Origin: Mesorhizobium sp. WSM4311
GTDB lineage: Bacteria > Pseudomonadota > Alphaproteobacteria > Rhizobiales > Rhizobiaceae
Assembly (NCBI RefSeq): GCF_002295115.1
Contig: NZ_NSFV01000017.1
Location: forward strand, 62,001 to 126,000
Direction of reading: 5' to 3'
DNA length: 64,000 nucleotides
Part shown: positions 8,170 through 16,820 of the stretch, in pieces
Position numbering within the stretch: position 1 is the first letter of the stretch
How the letters are laid out: each line of letters begins with the position of its first letter
The notes under the pieces: generated by a model
What the model saw: only the letters and a program-made list of their open reading frames with translations
The model's database searches: none
Told to the model about the DNA's origin: nothing
Made by a program: the position numbers and the translations under genes

Positions 8170-8396
8170 ATGGGCATCCTTGCCGATCTGGACAAGAAGC
8201 TGACGGACAATCTGTATGAACATGGCAGCGAGCTTACCGAACCCGCTGCCGACCTGCCGAGGGCGGTCGTCGGAACGTCGACCGGCTGATGCCTTTCATT
8301 CAGCCCGAAGCGCGCGAGGTAGTGAGAAGACAGGTCCTCGGGCTTGTCCACGAATACAGGATCGAGAACCCTGCCGGCGCGGCCGAGCAGGATTAG
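8170..8396 (+). pseudogene. two overlapping short frames, possibly one frameshifted gene
   Basis: Frame one (ATG 8170 to TGA 8289) encodes 39 residues beginning MGILADLDKKLTDNLYEHG. Frame two begins at the overlapping ATG 8289 (TGATG) and runs 35 residues (MPFIQPEAREVVRRQVLG) to TAG 8396. Both read as ordinary soluble helical protein, and frame two stays open upstream across the overlap, so a single gene broken by a frameshift is likely. The family is not recognised. The TPP-enzyme remnant follows immediately. Confidence 0.4.
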
Positions 8397-8419
8397 CAGA
8401 TCTGGTAGAGGCAATTTCC

Positions 8420-8729
8420 CTACCCTGTCGTCGCTTCGCGGACCTGATCGGGCTGAAGGGGCTGTTCGCCGATCACCCCGAAGAACTTGGCGGAGCCTGG
8501 GACCAAGCCCTGGCATCCGATCGCATGGTCGATCCTCAAGGTCAAAACCCATCGCGAAGTGTCGCCACCGCAGTTCACATATGACCAGATCAGGAAGCTG
8601 ACCTCGTCGCTCGCCCAGGGCGACACCGACGAGATGGGCGTCATCCGTGGAACCGTCCGACAACTGCTAAGTTCTATATTGCCGGCGCAAGACTCGTGCC
8701 ACGCCGGCGAAGTGAGCGGCGAGGCGGAA
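8420..8729 (+). pseudogene. C-terminal remnant of a thiamine-diphosphate enzyme (pyruvate oxidase/YdaP-like), frameshifted
   Basis: One frame encodes RFADLIGLKGLFADHPEELG and AWDQALASDR. After a one-base insertion near 8531 the next frame continues with LKVKTHREVSPPQFTYDQ and SLAQGDTDEMGVI. Together these match the end of pyruvate-oxidase-like TPP enzymes, where DRPVVLEVKTDPEVPPLPPH is typical. About 500 N-terminal residues are missing. The second frame has no stop and runs into the oxidoreductase that starts at 8730, so an automatic caller could fuse the two. Loss of function is clear; the exact parent enzyme is inferred. Confidence 0.7.
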
Positions 8730-11123
8730 ATGACATCAAAGACACGGTCCCCAACCATCCGACCATATAAGGGACCCGCTGGCGGCTGGGGGTCGGCGAA
8801 ATCCGTCGCAGCGATTAACTCGAGAGAACGTGTCCTCTTGCGAGACCCAAAGCTCCTTTCGAGCCAGAACAAGCCTGAAGGATATATGTGCGTCAGCTGC
8901 GCCTGGGCAAAGCCTGCTCAGCCACATCCGCTTGAGTTCTGTGAAAATGGCGCCAAGGCTACTGCGTGGGAGACGACGTCGCGTCGAGCCGGTCCGGCAT
9001 TTTTTGCCAACCACACGCTGGGCGAGCTGGAGACCTGGTCGGATCACGACCTGGAAGAACAAGGTCGCTTGACGCATCCCATGCGTTGGGATGCAGCCAG
9101 CGACAAATACATTCCGGTCGCCTGGTCCGATGCCTTTGATGAGATTGGGAGAGAGTTGCGTTCTCTCGATCCTCATCAGGTTGATCTCTACACGTCCGGG
9201 CGTGCCTCGCTTGAGACCAGTTACATGTACCAGCTGTTCGCACGTATGTTTGGCAGCAACAATTTGCCTGACAGCTCCAACATGTGTCACGAGAGCTCCT
9301 CCGTGGCGCTCCCGGAAAGCATCGGCTCATCCGTCGGGACGGCGATCCTGTCCGATTTCGAGAACACCGACTGCATTTTCTACATCGCGCAGAACGTTGG
9401 AACATCGTCGCCTCGGATGCTTCATGATCTCCAGGACGCCGTCAACCGGGGCGTCAAGATCGTCACCTTCAACCTGCTGCGCGAACGGGGGCTGGAGCGC
9501 TTTGTCAATCCGCAGTCGGCACAGATGCTGACCGGGAAAGAGACAAAGATCTCGTCGGAATATTATCAGGTCAGGAATGGCGGCGATATCGCAGCACTGT
9601 TCGGGGTATGCAAGGCGCTGATTGAAGCTGACGACGCCCTCAAGGCATCGGGCGAGAGCCGCGTGGCGGGGCAGGACGGGAAGCCGAAGGACCAGGACAA
9701 TGCCGCGATGGTCGCCTTTGCGGCCTCGATGGCCTCGGCAGACAAGAAGCACGTGCTCGATCACGATTTTATCCAGGAACACACCACCGGTTTTGAGGAA
9801 TTTGCTCAGGCCGCGCGAGCCCATCAGTGGGAGGAACTCGAACGCGTGTCGGGGCTCAGCCGCTCAGAGATGATGCAGGCTGCTAAAACTTACGCGAACG
9901 CCAGCGCCGTCATGATGATTTACGGCATGGGCCTGACGCAGCACCTCCTGGGTGTCGAGAACGTTCACATGGTCTGCAACCTGGCACTGCTGCGCGGCAA
10001 TATCGGCAAGCCCGGAGCAAATATCTGCGCCGTGCGCGGCCATTCCAACGTGCAGGGCCAGCGGACCGTCGGGATCACCGAGAAACCCGGGCTGGCGCCT
10101 TTGGACAAGCTTTCCCAGCTCTACGGCTTTGAGCCGCCGACATGGACGGGCCGCTCGACGGTCGAGACCTGCGAAGCGATCATCAACGGCCAGTGCCGCG
10201 CGTTCATCAGCCTGGGCGGAAACTTCCTGAAAGCGATACCCGACACGGCCGCCATGGAAGAGGGATGGCGCAAGCTGCATTTGAGTGTGCAGATCGCGAC
10301 AAAGCTCAACCGCAGCCATGTGCTGCATGGAGAGGTCGCTTATCTGCTGCCGTGCCTGGGGCGCATTGAAGTCGACCAGCAGGCAAGCGGTCCGCAGGCG
10401 GTGTCAATTGAAAGTTCGATAGCTCATTTCCATGGCTCTCGCGGCAAGGCGAAACCGGCCAGCTCCGAGCTTCTCTCCGAACCTGCCATCGTTGCCGGCA
10501 TCGCCAAGGCTACACTCGGACAAACGAAGGTTCCGTGGGACGCCTGGGTCGGGAACTATGCGCAGATACGAGACGCTATCGAGCGCACTTACCCGGAGAC
10601 GTTCAAGGATTTCAACAAGCGGCTTTTTCAACCAGGCGGATTTGCCAGGCCGTTGCCCGCGCGAGAACGCAAGTGGGTGACGAAAACGGGAAAGGCCAAC
10701 TTCATCACGCCGCACAGATTGTTTCCCGAGTTCTCCACATCGGGGAGGGCCGACGTCCTGCATCTTTCGACACTGCGATCCAACGACCAATTCAACACCA
10801 CGATCTACGGCTACAGCGATCGATTCCGTGGCGTTGAAGGCACTCGCCGGGTCGTGTTCATGAACGGCGAGGATATTAGCCGCCTGGGCTTCGTCGATGG
10901 CGAGCACATCGATGTGACGACGGCGATCGACGATAATAACATTCGTAAGGTCACTGGCCTGAGGATCGTTCAGTACAACATTCCGAAGGGATGCTGTGCG
11001 GCGTATTACCCCGAGGCAAACCCGCTTTTCCCTTTGGCTCATCATGATCCGAAGGCAAAAACACCTTCCTATAAACTTCTACCTGTGCGCCTTACCAGAT
11101 CGAGCCTTAATCCGGACGGCTAA
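8730..11123 (+). CDS. FdhF/YdeP-type molybdopterin oxidoreductase alpha subunit
   Basis: A 797-residue molybdenum bis-MGD enzyme of the YdeP family (formate-dehydrogenase-like alpha subunit). Cysteines C54, C57 and C71 (YMCVSCAWAK, then EFCENG) are candidate iron-sulfur ligands. SNMCHESS gives C186-H187, the position of the Mo-ligating Cys/Sec-His pair of formate dehydrogenases. A dinucleotide-binding MopB C-terminal domain lies near the end. No Tat signal is present, so it should be cytoplasmic. The ATG at 8730 was chosen because the conserved family start begins there; upstream codons belong to a TPP-enzyme remnant. Cytochrome and oxidase genes follow 23 bases later. The true substrate of YdeP proteins is unsettled. 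Confidence 0.88.
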   Translation: MTSKTRSPTIRPYKGPAGGWGSAKSVAAINSRERVLLRDPKLLSSQNKPEGYMCVSCAWAKPAQPHPLEFCENGAKATAWETTSRRAGPAFFANHTLGELETWSDHDLEEQGRLTHPMRWDAASDKYIPVAWSDAFDEIGRELRSLDPHQVDLYTSGRASLETSYMYQLFARMFGSNNLPDSSNMCHESSSVALPESIGSSVGTAILSDFENTDCIFYIAQNVGTSSPRMLHDLQDAVNRGVKIVTFNLLRERGLERFVNPQSAQMLTGKETKISSEYYQVRNGGDIAALFGVCKALIEADDALKASGESRVAGQDGKPKDQDNAAMVAFAASMASADKKHVLDHDFIQEHTTGFEEFAQAARAHQWEELERVSGLSRSEMMQAAKTYANASAVMMIYGMGLTQHLLGVENVHMVCNLALLRGNIGKPGANICAVRGHSNVQGQRTVGITEKPGLAPLDKLSQLYGFEPPTWTGRSTVETCEAIINGQCRAFISLGGNFLKAIPDTAAMEEGWRKLHLSVQIATKLNRSHVLHGEVAYLLPCLGRIEVDQQASGPQAVSIESSIAHFHGSRGKAKPASSELLSEPAIVAGIAKATLGQTKVPWDAWVGNYAQIRDAIERTYPETFKDFNKRLFQPGGFARPLPARERKWVTKTGKANFITPHRLFPEFSTSGRADVLHLSTLRSNDQFNTTIYGYSDRFRGVEGTRRVVFMNGEDISRLGFVDGEHIDVTTAIDDNNIRKVTGLRIVQYNIPKGCCAAYYPEANPLFPLAHHDPKAKTPSYKLLPVRLTRSSLNPDG

Positions 11124-11146
11124 TTCATTTATGGGCTGAGGGCCCC

Positions 11147-11740
11147 TTGATAGATTCAAGAAACCCAAACTGGGCATTCGTGGCGGCAGCGTTTCTGCTG
11201 ATCGGTGTCGGTGCCTGGTTGGGCTGGTTTCGCCAGGCCAGGGAGCTTCGTGTGGATCCCCCCGTAGCGGCCGATCTCGATCAATTCCGGCTCATGCCCA
11301 ATGCGATCAGCGGAACACCGCCAGAGAGTTATTTTGCGCAGGGCAAGCTTTATGAAACGGATGCCTACAATCTGAGCCAAGGCAAGCGCCTTTACGCCTG
11401 GTTCGGGTGCTCGACATGCCATGGAGACGGACGCGGCGGTGTCGGCCCCTCCTTCCTTGACGGCTGGTGGCTGTATGGTCCTGAAGTGGTCTCCATCGTC
11501 GCCTCGATCCGCGATGGCCGCCCGCACGGCATGCCCGCCTTTCACGACCGCATGACTATCGAGCAGATCTGGCAGCTCGCGGGTTATGTCCAGACGATCG
11601 GCTCGTATACGCCGAAGACAGCGGCGCCTAGCCGCAACGATGACAAGCAGACCCGCCCGGCCGAGAACCGCGGCCCCGCTAAGATTCTCTTCGATGAGGG
11701 CCCGGTGGGTGTCCATCCAGATCAGGGACCTTCGCCGTGA
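11147..11740 (+). CDS. membrane-anchored monoheme cytochrome c
   Basis: A 197-residue protein with an N-terminal membrane anchor (FVAAAFLLIGVGAWLGWF, residues 10-27) and one heme site, CSTCH, near residue 91, with GMPAF as the likely axial Met. The start codon appears to be TTG, as no ATG or GTG is available in frame after the preceding gene. It overlaps the oxidase subunit II gene by four bases. It is placed to pass electrons from the upstream oxidoreductase towards the oxidase, which is inference from gene order. Confidence 0.85.
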   Translation: MIDSRNPNWAFVAAAFLLIGVGAWLGWFRQARELRVDPPVAADLDQFRLMPNAISGTPPESYFAQGKLYETDAYNLSQGKRLYAWFGCSTCHGDGRGGVGPSFLDGWWLYGPEVVSIVASIRDGRPHGMPAFHDRMTIEQIWQLAGYVQTIGSYTPKTAAPSRNDDKQTRPAENRGPAKILFDEGPVGVHPDQGPSP

Positions 11741-12729
11741 GAGCCCCTTGCATGGGCCTGTTGTCGACGGGTGCTCTGGTGTCAGGCTGCAATGGCAGCC
11801 AGTCTGCGCTTAACCCCTACGGGGCTCCCGCCATTCATCTCGAGAATCTGATCATCGGGATAGTTGCCCTGTCCGCGATGATCTGGTTGCTGGTGATGGT
11901 CATGCTCGTCCTGGCGCTCAGGCGGGGGCGTGGGGCCGAGACGGAAGGCCGGACATCGGAAGGTCGGCTCACAATGACGGTCTCGGCCGCGGTCGCGGTG
12001 ACGGTGGCCATTATCGCCGGCATGACAATCGCCAGCTTCTTCACCACCCGCAGCATCGGGGTCCCGCAAAGTGCTGCCGTGACGATCACCGTGAGAGCAC
12101 AGCAATGGTGGTGGCAGGTCATCTACGCCGGGTCCGATGGCACGCCCACCTTCCAGACCGCCAACGAAATCCATATCCCCGTCGGTCAAGATATCCGGCT
12201 TCAGCTTGAAAGCGCGGACGTCGTCCATTCGTTCTGGGTTCCCAGTCTGGCCGGGAAGCAGGATCTCGTTCCGGGTCGCTCAAACGATTTGCTGCTTCGG
12301 GCGGAAAAGCCTGGCATCTATCGCGGGCAATGCGCCGAGTTCTGCGGCCTGCAGCATAGCCACATGGCGGTTATGGTCGTCGCAGAGGCTCCCTCCGATT
12401 ACGCGCGCTGGATCACATCACAGCGCGCCGATGCGATGATGCCGGCCGATCCCGATGCCGCGTCGGGGCAGGCGGCCTTTCTGGCAAAGCCCTGTGCGGC
12501 CTGCCATACCGTCCGCGGAACGCAAGCTACCGGTACGACGGGACCCGACCTGACGCATATCGGCAGTCGCCAGACAATCGCCGCCGGATTGCTGGAGACC
12601 ACGCGCGGTTCGCTGGCGGCCTGGATTGCCGATCCGCAGACGCTGAAGCCGGGGAACAATATGCCGATGGTTCCGCTGACCAGCATCGAGCTCCAGAATA
12701 TCTCCGCCTATATGGAAAGTCTCAAATGA
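11737..12729 (+). CDS. coxB: cytochrome c oxidase subunit II with fused cytochrome c (caa3 type)
   Basis: A 330-residue subunit II starting at GTG. A lipobox (LVSGC) at residues 14-18 is followed by two membrane helices (about 36-60 and 80-103). The periplasmic cupredoxin carries the CuA ligands in GQCAEFCGLQHSHMAVM near residues 198-212. A C-terminal cytochrome c domain has CAACH near residue 254 and a distal Met in NNMPM. The fused heme domain defines a caa3-type oxidase. It is coupled on both sides by four-base overlaps with the cytochrome and subunit I genes. Confidence 0.94.
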   Translation: MRAPCMGLLSTGALVSGCNGSQSALNPYGAPAIHLENLIIGIVALSAMIWLLVMVMLVLALRRGRGAETEGRTSEGRLTMTVSAAVAVTVAIIAGMTIASFFTTRSIGVPQSAAVTITVRAQQWWWQVIYAGSDGTPTFQTANEIHIPVGQDIRLQLESADVVHSFWVPSLAGKQDLVPGRSNDLLLRAEKPGIYRGQCAEFCGLQHSHMAVMVVAEAPSDYARWITSQRADAMMPADPDAASGQAAFLAKPCAACHTVRGTQATGTTGPDLTHIGSRQTIAAGLLETTRGSLAAWIADPQTLKPGNNMPMVPLTSIELQNISAYMESLK

Positions 12730-14639
12730 GGGCAGTAGCGGATCGCGAAGGCGTTCGGGACACCGGGATGGAAGCCGTCGAACTTGATCGTCGACTTGCC
12801 GCGACCTGGTCAACGCCCCCCGGCCTATGGGGTGCCCTATCGACTGTCGATCATAAGATTATCGGCCGCCGCTACATCGTCACGGCGTTTGTCTTTCTGG
12901 CACTCGGCGGAGTGCTGGCTTTGCTGATGCGGCTGCAGCTGGCGCAACCCGAAGCCCGGTTCGTCGGGCCCGATCGCTACAACCAGATTTTCACCATGCA
13001 TGGCTCGAATATGATGTTCCTGTTCGCCGTGCCCGTCATGCAGGCGATGGCCATCTACCTGGTGCCCTTGATGGTGGGAACGCGAAACATCGCATTCCCG
13101 CGCCTCAACGCGTTTTCCTACTGGATGTACCTTGCCGGCGGTCTGCTGTTGTGGATCGCCTTCGCCGTCGATACCGGTCCGGACGTTGGATGGTTCGCCT
13201 ACGTACCGCTATCGGGGCCTCAATATGCCGCCGGGAAGCGGGCCGACATATGGGCCCAGATGATCACCTTTACCGAGGTTTCCGCTCTCGCCATCGCCGT
13301 CGAAATCGTCGTCACCGTGTTCAAGCAACGGGCGCCGGGAATGTCACTCGACAGGATTCCGCTGTTCGTCTGGTCGATGCTGGTCACGTCCTTTCTGGTC
13401 ATCCTCGCCATGCCGGCGATCATGATCGCCAGCACCAGTCTGATCCTCGACCGGCTCGTGGGGACGCATTTCTTCAACCCGGCCGAAGGCGGTGACGTGC
13501 TGCTGTGGCAGCATCTGTTCTGGTTCTTCGGCCACCCTGAGGTCTATATCATCTTCCTGCCCGCGGTGGGCATGGTCTCCAGCATCGTCGCTACATTCAC
13601 ACAGCGGCCGGTGTTTGGATATCTGGCCATGGTGATGGCCTTGATCGCGACGGGCGTTCTGGCCTTCGGGCTGTGGGTGCATCATATGTTCGTGGCCGGC
13701 CTTCCGCGGCTGGGCGAAAGTTTCTTCACCGCCTCAAGCATGGCGATCGCCGTTCCGGCAGGCCTGCAGATCTTTTGCTGGCTGGCGACGATTTGGGCGG
13801 GACGGCCAATCTTCAAGACGCCGTTTTTGTTCGTCATCGGGTTCATTGTCGTGTTTGTCATTGGTGGGCTGACCGGCGTGATGGTGGCATCGGTTCCGTT
13901 CGATACACAGGTTCACGACACCTATTTCGTCGTCGCGCACTTCCACTACGTCCTGGTCGGTGGCGCCGTGTTTCCCTTGCTGGGCGCCGTCTATTACTGG
14001 TTTCCGAAACTGACAGGCCGAATGATGAGCGAAACGCTTGGCCGCTGGTCGTTTGGCCTCATCTTCTCGGGTTTCAATCTGACTTTCTTCCCCATGCACA
14101 TTCTCGGCCTGCAAGGCATGCCGCGGCGCATCTATACCTATCAGCCGGAGATGCCGTGGTCCGGCCTGAACATGTTCATCAGTCTCAGCGGGATCGTGCT
14201 GGCCGCCGGTTTCCTGCTGTTCTTCATTGACGCCATACGCAGCGCCAGATCAGGTCCCGTCGCACCAGCCAATCCGTGGGGCGCCTCAACGCTGGAGTGG
14301 GCGACGTCTTCGCCACCGCCGTCCTATAATTTCGCGCGGCTGCCTGTCATAGAACGCCTAGAGCCCTTGTCGGACAGATCGGACCCACTTGGTATCGTCG
14401 AGGGTCTGTACACGGACAGGCGCGAACTGCTTATCACCGGTGTCGTGGAGGCGCGTGCGCAAGCGCGTGAATCATCGGTCGGGAGTTCGATTTGGCCGCT
14501 CCTGGCGGCGCTCGCTACGTCAGCAATGCTGATTTGGTCGATCTTTACCCCTTGGGCCGTGGTCTGGGGCTCCATACCGATTGCAGTCGCACTCATTGGC
14601 TGGTTCTGGCCAAAGGGCGACCCGGAGGACGAGACATGA
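12726..14639 (+). CDS. ctaD: cytochrome c oxidase subunit I
   Basis: A 637-residue heme-copper oxidase catalytic subunit. Heme a ligand His is in TMHGSNMMF. The CuB His and cross-linked Tyr are in FGHPEVYI, two further CuB ligands in WVHHMFV, and the heme a3/a His pair in VAHFHYVL. Length exceeds the usual 540 residues because of a C-terminal extension with two extra helices (PLLAALATSAMLIWSIF, then a second). It overlaps subunits II and III by ATGA. It reduces oxygen to water and pumps protons in the inner membrane. Confidence 0.95.
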   Translation: MRAVADREGVRDTGMEAVELDRRLAATWSTPPGLWGALSTVDHKIIGRRYIVTAFVFLALGGVLALLMRLQLAQPEARFVGPDRYNQIFTMHGSNMMFLFAVPVMQAMAIYLVPLMVGTRNIAFPRLNAFSYWMYLAGGLLLWIAFAVDTGPDVGWFAYVPLSGPQYAAGKRADIWAQMITFTEVSALAIAVEIVVTVFKQRAPGMSLDRIPLFVWSMLVTSFLVILAMPAIMIASTSLILDRLVGTHFFNPAEGGDVLLWQHLFWFFGHPEVYIIFLPAVGMVSSIVATFTQRPVFGYLAMVMALIATGVLAFGLWVHHMFVAGLPRLGESFFTASSMAIAVPAGLQIFCWLATIWAGRPIFKTPFLFVIGFIVVFVIGGLTGVMVASVPFDTQVHDTYFVVAHFHYVLVGGAVFPLLGAVYYWFPKLTGRMMSETLGRWSFGLIFSGFNLTFFPMHILGLQGMPRRIYTYQPEMPWSGLNMFISLSGIVLAAGFLLFFIDAIRSARSGPVAPANPWGASTLEWATSSPPPSYNFARLPVIERLEPLSDRSDPLGIVEGLYTDRRELLITGVVEARAQARESSVGSSIWPLLAALATSAMLIWSIFTPWAVVWGSIPIAVALIGWFWPKGDPEDET

Positions 14640-15238
14640 AGCACGACGTCGTCCTTGACGTGACGGAGCTTCCCGCGCATGGCCTTGGCACTGCCAGCCT
14701 GTCCTGGTGGGGAACGCTCGCCTTCATGCTTATCGAAGGCACCGGTTTTGTCCTTTCGATCGTGATTTATCTCTATCTGATGAGCGTGGCACCGCGGTGG
14801 CCGCTGGATACTGCGCCGCCTGATCTGCTTGCAGGCACGACCCTGACGGTCGTGCTGCTTGTAAGCCTCATACCCAATGTCTTTGTTACACGCTGGGCGC
14901 GTAGCCAAGACCTACGAAAGGTCCGAATGGGCCTCATTGTCATGTCGCTGGTCGGCGTCTTGCCGCTTATCTTGCGTGTTTTCGAGTTTCCCGCCATGCA
15001 CATCAAGTGGGACCAAAACGCCTATGGATCGATTGTATGGGTGATGCTCGGCCTGCATACGACACACATCTTGACCGATCTGGGTGAGACCGTCGTGCTG
15101 ACCAGCCTGATGTTCACGCGCCATGGCGACAATGCACGACGGTTTGGCGATGTGGCCGACAATGCGATGTACTGGAACTTTGTGGTGCTGACGTGGTTGC
15201 CGATGTACGTGTGCCTCTATTGGGTTCCACGACTTTGA
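14636..15238 (+). CDS. ctaE: cytochrome c oxidase subunit III
   Basis: A 200-residue subunit III with five hydrophobic helices, shorter than the seven-helix mitochondrial form, as is common in caa3 oxidases. Conserved features include WWGTLAFMLIEGTGF near residue 25 and the glutamate-containing helix around GLHTTHILTDLGE. The ATG at 14636 overlaps the subunit I stop; a longer reading from 14492 would lie inside the ctaD gene and is rejected. Confidence 0.92.
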   Translation: MKHDVVLDVTELPAHGLGTASLSWWGTLAFMLIEGTGFVLSIVIYLYLMSVAPRWPLDTAPPDLLAGTTLTVVLLVSLIPNVFVTRWARSQDLRKVRMGLIVMSLVGVLPLILRVFEFPAMHIKWDQNAYGSIVWVMLGLHTTHILTDLGETVVLTSLMFTRHGDNARRFGDVADNAMYWNFVVLTWLPMYVCLYWVPRL

Positions 15239-15543
15239 GCAGACGCTGGTTGCGATACACGGGATTGGTCGTGCCGCCTGCCGCTTGGGCGGTCACCACC
15301 CAGCTTGGACAAATCACGCCCTATGTGGATTGCCGACAGAATTTTCCCTGGACGGCCGCCCTTTGTGCCGCGCTCCTAGCGGCGTCGATAGTTGGTGTCG
15401 TGGCATCACGTACGGGCTCCGCCGGATTGGCCAGATCCGAGCGATTTATCACCGATGCGGGTTTCCTGATCGCGCTGGCATTTGTGTTGGCGCTGTCGTT
15501 GCAGGGGGCGGCTACGATGCTGCTGGATCCATGCCAACGCTGA
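15235..15543 (+). CDS. small three-helix membrane protein of the oxidase operon
   Basis: A 102-residue protein starting at a TTG that overlaps the subunit III stop. Three hydrophobic stretches are visible (GLVVPPAAWAVTTQ, LCAALLAASIVGVVA and FLIALAFVLALSLQG). Its position between subunit III and CtaG in a tightly coupled operon suggests a role in assembly or stability of the oxidase. I do not recognise a named family. Confidence 0.75.
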   Translation: MSRRWLRYTGLVVPPAAWAVTTQLGQITPYVDCRQNFPWTAALCAALLAASIVGVVASRTGSAGLARSERFITDAGFLIALAFVLALSLQGAATMLLDPCQR

Positions 15544-16409
15544 TCCGCACACTGGTCTGCTTGATCATCGCCAGCCCGGCTATGGCGCATGGGAACGAGA
15601 CACACGGTTCGGCATACCCTTGGACGTTTGACCCGTGGATCGTCGTGCCGCTAGCTGTACTTACCATACTGTACGGCGTTGGCGTCATAAGGTTGACTTG
15701 GCGGATCAGGAGACCGGGCATCATGTTGATCCGGGTCTTGCCTTACTGCGGCGGCACGCTGGCGTTGGCAGGTGCACTGCTTTCGCCGCTTCATTGGCTT
15801 GGCGAACACCTCTTTACCTTCCATATGATCGAGCACGAGATTGTCATGGCCGTATCGGCGCCCTTGATCGTGCTGGCTCGGCCAGTGGGTCTCCTGCTTT
15901 GGGGATTGCCCCGAACAACGCGCCACGCCGCTGGCTCGGTGATGCGTATGGCCGTTGTCCGCAGGGCATGGGATTGGTGTATTGGCGCCACCAACGCGAC
16001 CATCATTCACGGCGTTGCCATCTGGGCCTGGCACGTGCCCGTCCTGTTCGACGCCGCCGTGACCGACACGCTCCTTCACCGCCTCCAGCATCTGAGCTTC
16101 TTCGCGACGGCGATACTGTTCTGGTGGGCAATTGTCTGGCGAAGTGATTATGGCGCCTCGGCATGGCATTTGTTCCTGACCATGATCCACACCAGCATCC
16201 TGGGGGTCTTGATGGCGCTTGCCCCGCGCGTGCTCTATGTCGCGCAGACCCAAACCGCGATGGACTGGGGACTAACGCCGCTGGAGGACCAGCAATTGGC
16301 GGGCATGATCATGTGGGTGCCGGCAGGAACGGTCTATGCGGCCGCGGCAATGACGATGCTGGCGCTCTGGATCCGGCACTCGAGCGGAAGAAAGGCGCAA
16401 AATGCCTAG
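15531..16409 (+). CDS. ctaG: cytochrome c oxidase assembly factor, caa3_CtaG type
   Basis: A 292-residue polytopic protein of the caa3_CtaG family. An N-terminal signal sequence (LVCLIIASPAMAHG) is followed by about seven helices. His-rich motifs LHWLGEHLFTFHMIEHE and LLHRLQHLSFF are characteristic and are proposed to handle copper. The ATG at 15531 overlaps the preceding gene by 13 bases. The family is needed for maturation of caa3 oxidases, which fits its position here. Confidence 0.9.
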   Translation: MPTLIRTLVCLIIASPAMAHGNETHGSAYPWTFDPWIVVPLAVLTILYGVGVIRLTWRIRRPGIMLIRVLPYCGGTLALAGALLSPLHWLGEHLFTFHMIEHEIVMAVSAPLIVLARPVGLLLWGLPRTTRHAAGSVMRMAVVRRAWDWCIGATNATIIHGVAIWAWHVPVLFDAAVTDTLLHRLQHLSFFATAILFWWAIVWRSDYGASAWHLFLTMIHTSILGVLMALAPRVLYVAQTQTAMDWGLTPLEDQQLAGMIMWVPAGTVYAAAAMTMLALWIRHSSGRKAQNA

Positions 16410-16818
16410 CTTGCTGGGGTCTGTTCCCGGTCGAGCAGCCTTAATGGCCGGCGGCCTTATCGTGGCTTCAGCTGCGTTCGTCACGGCCAACATTGCGCGT
16501 GACAATCATACCCGAGCCGCCACCGCGAAAACGGTGACCGGTGGCGATCCCGATCGCGCTCCGGCAATCTTTCGGCGGTATGGTTGCTCCGGATGTCATA
16601 CGATTCGCGGGATCCCGGGGGCGGACGGTCAGACAGCCGCTCCGCTTACGGGACTATCGAGGCGCGTCTACATCGCTGGCGTGCTGGAAAACCGCTCCGA
16701 CAATCTCGTCGCCTGGATCGTTTCGCCGAGTAGCTTTTCCCCGCGGACGGCGATGCCGTCCACCGGTATCTCCGAACAGGAAGCACGAGACCTTGCGGCC
16801 TATCTCTATGCCGAATGA
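16402..16818 (+). CDS. monoheme cytochrome c, last gene of the oxidase operon
   Basis: A 138-residue protein with an N-terminal membrane anchor or signal (ALMAGGLIVASAAFVTANIA), heme site CSGCH near residue 62 and a likely axial Met in TAMPSTG. It overlaps ctaG by eight bases and converges with the diheme cytochrome gene, leaving only two bases between stops. It could be an electron donor to the caa3 oxidase. Confidence 0.87.
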   Translation: MPSLLGSVPGRAALMAGGLIVASAAFVTANIARDNHTRAATAKTVTGGDPDRAPAIFRRYGCSGCHTIRGIPGADGQTAAPLTGLSRRVYIAGVLENRSDNLVAWIVSPSSFSPRTAMPSTGISEQEARDLAAYLYAE

Positions 16819-16820
16819 GC

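Noticed and set aside
7902..8663. 253-residue minus-strand frame
   Set aside because: It is opposite a TPP-enzyme remnant recognised on the plus strand and has no domain of its own.
8650..8674. EcfG promoter for the oxidoreductase operon (GGAAC-N16-AGTT)
   Set aside because: It lies in the conserved coding sequence of the TPP-enzyme remnant, so the match is probably coincidental.
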